A stretch of DNA of 13,896 nt. Source: CAYNTC01 sp964432925 (lineage in GTDB: Bacteria > Planctomycetota > Phycisphaerae > Sedimentisphaerales > Anaerobacaceae). The translations under genes were made by a program, and so were the position numbers. Location: contig CAYSPM010000070.1 of the NCBI GenBank assembly GCA_964432925.1, forward strand, positions 1 to 13,896. Reading direction: 5' to 3'. Position 1 is the first letter of the stretch; each line of letters starts with the position of its first letter. Below, piece by piece: positions 5,980 to 12,218 of the stretch. The notes beneath the pieces were generated by a model. The model had not been told where the DNA came from. It did not search any database and saw only the letters and a program-made list of their open reading frames with translations.

Positions 5980-7146
5980 TTACCTTATCATCATGTTTTG
6001 CACCTGCCGGCCTTGCTCGAATCCCGCTAATTCATAAAGCTCTCGACTGACCTGGACGCCGGGTTGACCGGCCCTTTTCCCAGTGGCTGCACTGCCCTGG
6101 ATTACGCCCTTAGCGCCCTGTCCGGACACGTCCGTCACCCGGATTCTGTTGTAGATGGACCTTGGGATTCTTCTTCTATAGGCAACTTCCGGCCAATACC
6201 TGTAACCCGCTGCGCTGACCATCGCTTTTCCCTTACCTTCCGTGATTCCTTTTGCGAACGCACCAAATAGAGAAAGAGAATAATTGGTCTGGCTATAACC
6301 TGCACCAGCCCCAGGAAAAGCAACGTTAGAACCCACAGTTACGCCTTTCATTCCTCCAGATACGAGTAGAATATCAACGTCCCAAGGCAAGGCCTCCGCC
6401 ACCGCAGCGTCATATACATGATCCCAGTTGCGATCCACTTCACCTTCCACGCTTACCTTTCCCACATAGGTGTAGCCCGCTTCTTTCAGAAGGTCTTTAT
6501 CGATGTGAGTATCTATAAAAACAAACAGGGGCTTTCCCCTGGGCCTAATACAACGGACGAAGGAACTTGCTATCTCAAATCCTCTTCCGTGATGATAATG
6601 GTCGGGTCCCCCAAATACAGCTACAACACCGTTAAGAATACCTCCCAACACGTCAAGCGGTCCATCGTAAGGCAGTGACTGAATAACGTCTCTGAGCTCG
6701 GTCATGTCATCAGGATTGGCAGGATTAAATGTCCGTTCGTAGACGGCATTATCCGCATTGGGCCCATTGGGAAAGTAGGCCTTGAGAGTGCCCCATCCTC
6801 CGTGTGTCCAAAATGGCAGGTAGGGGGTAGCAACAGAAACTGGTTGCGTTCGGTACTTGTAATTCGAGACTGCATTGGTACTAATAATTGCATTAGCACC
6901 GGAATTTGAACCTCCGCTGTAAGAAACAGCTTCGCCCCCTTCGGCAACAGCTTCACCCCCCCCAGCGACAGCATAGCCTTGACCCTGCATGGACTGGCTT
7001 AGTGTCTGCTGGGTTGAGACGTTAGAAACGTTGCTCACATTGCCTTCGGGACCGTATGATCGCATTGCCCCGCCAGTAGCGAAAGCCCCACTGGCAACTA
7101 CTGCCACCGCAAGTAAGCTACTCAGTAATTTAAATGATCTCTCCAT
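5980..7146 (-). CDS. Exported protein of unknown function with Gly/Ala/Ser-rich N-terminal region
   Basis: 388 residues from ATG 7146; not recognised. The signal peptide (MERSFK, hydrophobic 7-18) is probably cleaved after SGAFA at residue 23. Residues about 30-95 are low complexity: SNVSNVS, Gln/Ser, then GGEAVA-type repeats and Ser/Asn. From about 110 to 340 the sequence looks globular, with HGGWGTLKAYFP, GGPDHYHHGRG and an alternating segment FVFIDTHIDKDLLKEAGYTYVG followed by WDVDILLVSGG that could be Rossmann-like strands (inference). The C-terminus, about 325-388, is basic. An in-frame ATG at 7152 directly abuts AAGGAGG (7153-7159), whereas ATG 7146 sits 6 nt away, so 7146 is the start. 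It is the first of the minus-strand exported-protein genes, likely monocistronic given the terminator behind it. A surface or secreted role is inferred from the signal peptide alone. Confidence 0.8.
   Translation of the reverse strand: MERSFKLLSSLLAVAVVASGAFATGGAMRSYGPEGNVSNVSNVSTQQTLSQSMQGQGYAVAGGGEAVAEGGEAVSYSGGSNSGANAIISTNAVSNYKYRTQPVSVATPYLPFWTHGGWGTLKAYFPNGPNADNAVYERTFNPANPDDMTELRDVIQSLPYDGPLDVLGGILNGVVAVFGGPDHYHHGRGFEIASSFVRCIRPRGKPLFVFIDTHIDKDLLKEAGYTYVGKVSVEGEVDRNWDHVYDAAVAEALPWDVDILLVSGGMKGVTVGSNVAFPGAGAGYSQTNYSLSLFGAFAKGITEGKGKAMVSAAGYRYWPEVAYRRRIPRSIYNRIRVTDVSGQGAKGVIQGSAATGKRAGQPGVQVSRELYELAGFEQGRQVQNMMIR
6956..6963. repeat. G8 homopolymer in the coding strand of the 388-residue gene
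   Basis: Eight C in the plus strand (G8 in the coding strand) encode part of AGGGEA in the low-complexity N-terminal region. Tracts of this length are prone to slippage and would shift the frame near codon 63. Confidence 0.85.
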
Positions 7147-7152
7147 GGTCAT

Positions 7153-7159
7153 CCTCCTT
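7153..7159 (-). promoter_or_regulatory. Strong Shine-Dalgarno deciding the 388-residue start
   Basis: AAGGAGG directly abuts the ATG at 7152 but is 6 nt from the ATG at 7146. The second is therefore the usable start. Confidence 0.75.
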
Positions 7160-7257
7160 AAAAATAGACTCCGTTTGCCTTTGACCCACCTCCGATGACC
7201 TTTTTCTTTACATTATCAATATGTTTTGTGCCTTCCTATTTCCTCCTTCCTTCTCAA

Positions 7258-7263
7258 ATTATA
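7258..7263 (-). promoter_or_regulatory. Candidate -10 element for the 388-residue gene
   Basis: A perfect TATAAT on the minus strand about 110 bp before the start. No good -35 lies at the proper spacing (GATTAA at 17 nt). The predicted leader is long and purine-rich. Confidence 0.25.
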
Positions 7264-7327
7264 ATTGCCCATTTCCAAACTTAATCATTTATTTATATGC
7301 CCCTTGGCCGCCCATTCTCCCAGATAA

Positions 7328-7483
7328 CTAATTGAGCTCTCGATATGGAAACACCGTTACCAATAATGAGCGGCCGGGACTTTCCAATCCCCTTTCGCCA
7401 CTATGGACAACAAGCAAATGCTCACATCTTTGGCCAGTCCTTCTCTCGCTGTTAAAAATCCAATCAGCTAATCGCAACTTCAT
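7328..7483 (-). CDS. Possible small protein, 51 residues, unknown
   Basis: An ATG at 7483 is preceded by GGAGGA with correct spacing (about 4-5 nt), among the better ribosome sites in the window, and opens a 51-codon frame ending in TAG at 7328. The product is basic and not hydrophobic, with one Cys and no recognisable domain. Its ATG overlaps the TGA of the upstream small ORF (7480-7749) in an ATGA arrangement typical of coupled genes. Alternatively both are remnants of one gene split by a frameshift, or the Shine-Dalgarno match is chance. Confidence 0.3.
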   Translation of the reverse strand: MKLRLADWIFNSERRTGQRCEHLLVVHSGERGLESPGRSLLVTVFPYRELN

Positions 7484-7749
7484 ATCTTCCTCCGTGAAAA
7501 ACTTTCAGATCGACAGTTTGAGTGAGCAAAAAAGAAAGTAGAAAGAGTCCTGTTGTGGTCAACTAGGCTGACGTATTTTTGCAAACCTGGATCGCAAATC
7601 CTTTTGTAATCAATTTTAATGGCTTGTGCGGGGTTCAAACTGCGGTTAATCTTGAAGACAGATACGATCTTGGCAAAAACGCTGGACAAGCACAGCGTTT
7701 CAATGACATAAGTTGGAAATGTCCTTTGAGCTATTGTGTGAGCATCCAT
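7480..7749 (-). CDS. Possible small protein or decayed gene with signal-like N-terminus
   Basis: 89 codons from ATG 7749 (a TTG lies two codons upstream). No ribosome site was seen. Its first ~16 residues resemble residues 9-24 of the PEP-CTERM protein at 3094-3729: MDAxTxAxR...YV in both, with about 70% nucleotide identity over ~47 bp by hand alignment. The rest shows no similarity, no P domain and no PEP tail. The stop overlaps the next ORF's ATG. It may be a real small gene or the relic of a paralogous exported protein. Low confidence. Confidence 0.22.
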   Translation of the reverse strand: MDAHTIAQRTFPTYVIETLCLSSVFAKIVSVFKINRSLNPAQAIKIDYKRICDPGLQKYVSLVDHNRTLSTFFFAHSNCRSESFSRRKI

Positions 7750-7850
7750 GCTCAATTTACCAACAATCTTTAGACTAAAAACAACTAATTAACATACAAG
7801 ATACACTTACAAATTAAAAACAATAATCTTATCGGACTATCCCGTCAAAC

Positions 7851-7867
7851 AAAAAAAACTTTTTTTT
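7851..7867. repeat. A8-C-T8 perfect palindromic tract
   Basis: Eight A, one C, eight T in an AT-rich non-coding region. It could bend DNA, or act as a bidirectional T tract, but no adjacent GC stem supports a terminator. Confidence 0.7.
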
Positions 7868-8081
7868 CAAATCTCTCTCTTGATAATATAACCAATACCT
7901 CTTGCTTATCTACAAATCGCCTACCAAACATTCGGTAGATAAAATATTTATCACAATAAAATCGTGAATTTATAGGACCTGCTGTATCAGATGTGCCTCA
8001 CCCCTTCGCTTCAACCCTGTCCGTAACAACCGGTTGCGCTTATATATCTCACCCAAACCTTCCAGCCCTATTTCGCAACGT

Positions 8082-9365
8082 CTATTTCACCTCCGCCACT
8101 GAATTAAACTCACCGAAGGGATTAATTTCCGTTGATTCGTTGTATGGATCCTGCTGCCATTGCCCATCAACAACCAACCGGTAACGATATGTACCCCCGG
8201 GCAATTTCAGCTTAGTTTGCCATACACCACTATGGCCCACCCTTTGCATCGGCGTCTTCTCAGGCTCCCAATTGTTGAAATCGCCGGCAAGATTGACGCT
8301 CTGAGCTCGTGGATATAGTGTTACAAAGACTAACGCCTCCTCTATCTGATTAACGCCGTAATAGTCAGAAAGCTTCGCATCAATGTCTGCCGATCCTTGC
8401 TGCTCGTCCGCTTGGCGCTGAGCGTTAGGGCTCAGCTCAACTGAGCTCGCTGAAGTCGCCTTTATCGAACTCTCTTGAGGACCTCGCGGGAATTCTTCAG
8501 ATGTTGGTTTGGTTGCTTCAAGAAGATCAGCGGCGCTTGAACTAATTGACTCAAGCTGTTCAGCCAGAGAATTAACTATCTCCCGACTCTGCAGCCCAGC
8601 CTCAGCACCAATTACCTCCTGTGCCAAAGATTGAAAATCCTTCTGCCCTTTGCTGGCGGGATCGTATTCATTTATGGGCTGGCCAAAACTTGCTGCCTCC
8701 TTTATCTTTGTATTGAAATTAACGATCGTTTTAAACATCCTGTCAGCAAATTTATCTTTCAACTCAGCTAATATCTCTCTTGCCATTTTAGTCCTGATGT
8801 CGTACATGCTAGCCAGCACTTTTACGTTCACATTCTGCTTACTGCGTTTACAGAGGATACTCAGGGTTTCCAGTTGTTTACTGAGGCCGTGCAGTGCAAA
8901 GTAACCCGTCTCCACAGGAACGATAACGTCTGTGGCAGATCTTAGAGCATTGAATGTTAAAAGACCAACCGCTGGTGGACAATCGATGACCGCGTAGTCA
9001 TATCGCTCGCTGACTTCATCTATTACATTTTTCAGGCAGCACTCACGGTCGGTGATCCCGGCCATCTGTTGCTCGAACGCAGAAAGATCTATGCTGGCAG
9101 GAGCCAATTCCAGCCTATCACTGATTTGCCAGAGAACCTCCATTAACCTTATGGGTTCATTCCTGCTTTTGCTTATGAGCACATCATAAATGCTCTGTTC
9201 GATCTGCTCCTCGGGCACAGCAAGCCCGACAGCGCAATGGGACTGTGGGTCCATATCAACTAACAGGACGCTCTTGCCCGCTCCAGCCAGCGCACTGGCC
9301 AGATTTATCGATATCGTTGTCTTTCCACAGCCTCCTTTTTGATTAACAACTGCTATCGTCCTCAT
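8082..9365 (-). CDS. ParA/Soj-type ATPase fused to a C-terminal AMPK-beta/CBM48 glycogen-binding domain
   Basis: 427 residues from ATG 9365. Residues 1 to about 265 are a ParA/MinD-type P-loop ATPase: deviant Walker A KGGCGKTT at 10-17 with signature Lys10 and catalytic-type Lys15, DMDPQ at 37-41, and IDCPP at 127-131. A Ser/Glu/Ala-rich, probably disordered linker spans about 265-345. Residues 347-427 match the AMPK-beta/CBM48 fold: AGDFNNW with Trp366, a PGGTYRYR strand, VDGQW with Trp403, and FGEFNS with Phe417 and Asn421. These align with glycogen contacts Trp100, Trp133, Leu146 and Asn150 of AMPK beta-1; Lys126 is replaced by Arg396. ParA proteins use ATP-gated nucleoid binding to position cargo, so cargo here may be glycogen or another alpha-glucan (inference). 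No ParB gene lies beside it. The frame is open upstream to 9434, but GGAG (9373-9376) and the predicted promoter favour 9365. Confidence 0.92.
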   Translation of the reverse strand: MRTIAVVNQKGGCGKTTISINLASALAGAGKSVLLVDMDPQSHCAVGLAVPEEQIEQSIYDVLISKSRNEPIRLMEVLWQISDRLELAPASIDLSAFEQQMAGITDRECCLKNVIDEVSERYDYAVIDCPPAVGLLTFNALRSATDVIVPVETGYFALHGLSKQLETLSILCKRSKQNVNVKVLASMYDIRTKMAREILAELKDKFADRMFKTIVNFNTKIKEAASFGQPINEYDPASKGQKDFQSLAQEVIGAEAGLQSREIVNSLAEQLESISSSAADLLEATKPTSEEFPRGPQESSIKATSASSVELSPNAQRQADEQQGSADIDAKLSDYYGVNQIEEALVFVTLYPRAQSVNLAGDFNNWEPEKTPMQRVGHSGVWQTKLKLPGGTYRYRLVVDGQWQQDPYNESTEINPFGEFNSVAEVK

Positions 9366-9370
9366 TGTTC

Positions 9371-9376
9371 TTCTCC
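9371..9376 (-). promoter_or_regulatory. Ribosome binding site deciding the ParA-CBM48 start
   Basis: GGAGAA on the minus strand; GGAG ends 7 nt before the ATG at 9365, which begins the canonical MRTIAVVNQKGG of ParA proteins. The ATG further upstream has no comparable site. Confidence 0.65.
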
Positions 9377-9401
9377 AGCTATGGGCTTCCATGCCACACA
9401 G

Positions 9402-9407
9402 ATTATA
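9402..9407 (-). promoter_or_regulatory. Probable -10 element of the ParA-CBM48 gene
   Basis: A perfect TATAAT (within TATATAAT) on the minus strand predicts a transcript start near 9395 and a leader of about 30 nt. TTGTCA upstream is 21 nt away, too far for an ideal -35. A start here would exclude the longer ORF start at 9434. Confidence 0.42.
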
Positions 9408-10313
9408 TAAAAACGCGACTTCCCTCTCTGACAACCTACAAAAGCCATTTGTTATAGGCCTAAAGACAATACTTCTAAACTACTATTCGGCAAAGAAATC
9501 TGAAAAACTTTACCTTTTTATGGGACGAGCAAAATTCATGTGGGATAATTAGTTCGTTGTCCTAAAAATAATTTCGCATCTTCTCTGACAATAGGCTGAA
9601 ACCTCAAAAATCACGATGTAATGTGAAAAGATACACCGTTAAGCGCCCCACTTCTTATGGCCGAAGTTCTTGTCTTATAAGCAATTACGTACTTTTCAGA
9701 ATGACAGGGCATGCTTGGCAAATGGTTTAAATCCGCGTTTTTTCTTTGTTGGCCTTTAATCTGGCTCCGCAAAACTGCGCGAAAGTACACCGGAATTAAA
9801 ACGTTGAATTTATTATAAGCCTTCACGTAAGTAAGTTTATCTGCTAACCTTGCAGCAATTCTCAAAGAATTTTACCGGCGTGTAAATGTCAAGCCTGGAG
9901 GTGATATCGCCGATTTATGGGTAAAGAAGGGATTTTTTCTGATTAACGAGGTGTAAAGATTAATTCTCGCAAGATTACGCTGGATTAAACTGTCGAGGTT
10001 ACCACCACACCATCGGTAATCCCGAAGGTTGCCTTAGAAGAACAGATGAACGAGCTTTTTGTTGGTATCCGCGAGGCTTAGAATCAACTGGGGCTCAAAA
10101 TTCCCCAGAATAAGGTATGTTGCACCAATGGCACTATCCGGAACCAGTAATGGAGGCATTAGGCCTAGCCAAAACTAACTGCTATAAAAGACGCTTATCG
10201 CAACGACAATCTACTCATAGTCGAATTAGTAGCTACAATTACCGAGGAGAAGTGCCTGCGTATTTATTGACTTGAACGCTTAAAGATGTTTAACGTAAAC
10301 ACCTATATTAACA

Positions 10314-12218
10314 ATGCGACCACTTGAGCAAAAAATATCCTGGCGAAACGCAACTTTATCTGCGGATTCCATAATATTCTTTATATGCTTTTATCTGTAT
10401 GTCTGGCTGTTTATAGAACCACGTCTTATTTACCACTGCTTTGGGAATTTCATAGCTTATCCGAATTTTTCGGTTGATTGGACATTCCTCAAGACATGTC
10501 TGGGTTATCCAGGTGGCCTGGTTGAATACATAGGAGGATTTTTATCACAACTATATTACTTCCCATGGCTGGGGGCGCTGGTCGCCACCGCGGTCGCCTG
10601 GCTTATGTATACTGCCACGAAAATTCTTATCCGGCCATTGGTAAGGATGAGATTTAAGCTCATCTGCTTTATACCGGCCGTGATGTTACTGATGATGCAT
10701 AATCGTTATGATATTCAATTAACCGCCTTTCTGGCCCTGTCGGTCGTTCTCTGGTTCTCCGTTGTGTACGAAAAAGTGCCCGTACGTAACAGCTCCGCTC
10801 GTATAGCAGTGTTCTTGGGCATGTTTGCCCTGCTCTACTATATTGTGGGTGGTACAAGCTTTGTCTTTGCTTTCCTTGCGATGACCTATGAACTTTTCGT
10901 TGGACGGCGCAAGGTTCTCAGCGTGCTATTTCCCGCAGTAGCAATAGGCACATATCTTGTCGGCAAATATATCTTTGATTTGCAGATTGAGATTATCTAT
11001 CTGCGATTGTCAGAGGTCCTATTTGAACGTGATCCATGGATTAAAGGTATCGTAATTTGCATTTATTTTTTCTTTCCGGCAGTGCTATTCGTATTGGGAT
11101 TATGGCAAGAATTAGTGTCAAAGAAGATACCGGTCGACACGTTCAAAATACTCACCAAGTTTAAATCCTTAAAGACAGGATCGCTACGACAGCTTTTCCA
11201 GAGCGACAAAGCTAAATGGATTATAGAAACGGCGTTAGCTATATTCATTCTCGCAGCAGGTATTTTTATTTCATTCGATGCAACGAAAAAGAAATTGGTG
11301 CAGGTAGACTACTTTGCGCACAAGAGGAGATGGTCTGATGTCCTGACAAGGGCTCGCCAAATTCGGCCCGAATCATGTGATACCTGCTGCATTCACGATA
11401 TAAACCGGGCACTGTTCTATACCGGCCGGCTGGGAGATGAAATGTTCTGTTATCCACAGGAATTCAACGCTTTGATACTTTCCCGTTCCGAATTTCAGAA
11501 ACCCAATGGCAGAATATTTCTAAAAAGGAGCAGGCTTTTTTTGGAGCTCGGACACGTAGGAATTGCTGAAAGAGACGCCTTCGAATATTTGGAGCTTGTG
11601 GGTAGCACCCCCAGGATTGTCGAACAGCTTGCAACGATAAAACTCGTCAAAAGCCAGACTGAGGCCGCGAAAGTGTTCTTGAGAGCTTTGAACAAGGACT
11701 TGATATTCGGTAATCGGGGCCGTCAAATCCTTCGACGCCTTGAACGGGAGCCGGGTCTTACCGGTGATAAATGGATTCAATATATACGATCGGTCGCTTC
11801 AGACAGAGAAAGCGTTAGCTTTACAATCACCGCAGACGATTTTTTCCTTCAGCTTCTAAATAAAAACAGACGAAACAGGCTTGCGTTCGAATATATGATG
11901 GCGTGTTATCTACTAAACGGACAGGTGGACAAGTTCGTGGCCAACATTGGTCTTCTCAAGGACTTTGGCTATAAGAGACTGCCACGATACTACGAAGAAG
12001 CGATTGTGATTTATATGGGCTCAGGACTTCCAAAAATGGATTTACACGGCTGGCAGCCCCGGCGCGAAACCATGCAGCGGGCCCAGGAAGTCAATAGAGT
12101 CTTTACGCTTCACGGCGGTAGACAAAACGAGGAGTCTATCAGGGCCAAGCTGGGCCCAAGTTTTGCCGATAGTTACTTTCTATACTTCATCTTTGAAACG
12201 CCAAGAACAAGACAATGA
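10314..12218 (+). CDS. DUF6057-like polytopic membrane protein with helical-repeat C-terminal domain
   Basis: 634 residues. The N-terminal half (about 18-325) holds roughly eight to nine hydrophobic segments: near 19-35, 84-104, 113-125, 131-150, 163-192, 198-215, 243-264 and 304-324. The C-terminal half (325-634) is soluble and alpha-helical with TPR-like spacing. The stretch INRALFYTGRLGDEMFCYPQ fits my memory of the DUF6057 family of Bacteroidota and Planctomycetota, whose function is unknown. A CDTCC cluster lies just before it. The gene overlaps the next by ATGA, so the two are translationally coupled and probably work together at the membrane. No Shine-Dalgarno precedes the ATG (an in-frame stop lies at 10296), so translation may be leaderless or weak. 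The family name is from recognition, not a search. Confidence 0.72.
   Translation: MRPLEQKISWRNATLSADSIIFFICFYLYVWLFIEPRLIYHCFGNFIAYPNFSVDWTFLKTCLGYPGGLVEYIGGFLSQLYYFPWLGALVATAVAWLMYTATKILIRPLVRMRFKLICFIPAVMLLMMHNRYDIQLTAFLALSVVLWFSVVYEKVPVRNSSARIAVFLGMFALLYYIVGGTSFVFAFLAMTYELFVGRRKVLSVLFPAVAIGTYLVGKYIFDLQIEIIYLRLSEVLFERDPWIKGIVICIYFFFPAVLFVLGLWQELVSKKIPVDTFKILTKFKSLKTGSLRQLFQSDKAKWIIETALAIFILAAGIFISFDATKKKLVQVDYFAHKRRWSDVLTRARQIRPESCDTCCIHDINRALFYTGRLGDEMFCYPQEFNALILSRSEFQKPNGRIFLKRSRLFLELGHVGIAERDAFEYLELVGSTPRIVEQLATIKLVKSQTEAAKVFLRALNKDLIFGNRGRQILRRLEREPGLTGDKWIQYIRSVASDRESVSFTITADDFFLQLLNKNRRNRLAFEYMMACYLLNGQVDKFVANIGLLKDFGYKRLPRYYEEAIVIYMGSGLPKMDLHGWQPRRETMQRAQEVNRVFTLHGGRQNEESIRAKLGPSFADSYFLYFIFETPRTRQ

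Larger units (their letters stand above)
7147..8081. other. Long AT-rich intergenic region, mostly without recognisable genes
   Basis: 935 bp. It contains the upstream region of the 388-residue gene (7153-7300), two small overlapping minus-strand ORFs (7328-7749, listed separately) and an A8-C-T8 palindrome (7851-7867). CTACC/GGTAG (7921-7938) is a short inverted repeat without a T tract. No clear terminator for the ParA-CBM48 gene was found. The rest shows nothing I can name. Confidence 0.55.
9366..10313. other. Long intergenic region, no intact gene; possible decayed frame at 9917-10267
   Basis: 948 bp between divergently transcribed genes. The left end holds the ParA-CBM48 promoter. An open frame at 9611-9865 (-) starts with TTG, lacks a ribosome site and was not called. 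From 9917 to 10267 on the plus strand a single frame reads as plausible protein (stretches near VALEEQMNELFVGIREA and LLIVELVATITEEKCLRIY) but is broken by several stops (9944, 9986, 10079, 10148, 10160, 10166). It may be a decayed gene or chance. TTGACT (10267-10272) with TAACGT after 18 nt is a weak candidate promoter for the downstream operon. No RNA gene was seen. Confidence 0.45.

Noticed and set aside
7625..7645. GGGGTTCAAACTGCGG resembling a tRNA T-arm
   Set aside because: The flanks do not form a 5-bp T-stem and no acceptor or anticodon stem surrounds it.
9366..9434. Longer N-terminus for the ParA-CBM48 protein (start at 9434)
   Set aside because: No ribosome site, a TATAAT lies inside this stretch, and ParA proteins begin at the MRTIAVVNQKGG segment.
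9611..9865. 84-codon minus-strand open frame
   Set aside because: TTG start, no Shine-Dalgarno, and a composition that does not look like a protein; chance frame in a non-coding region.
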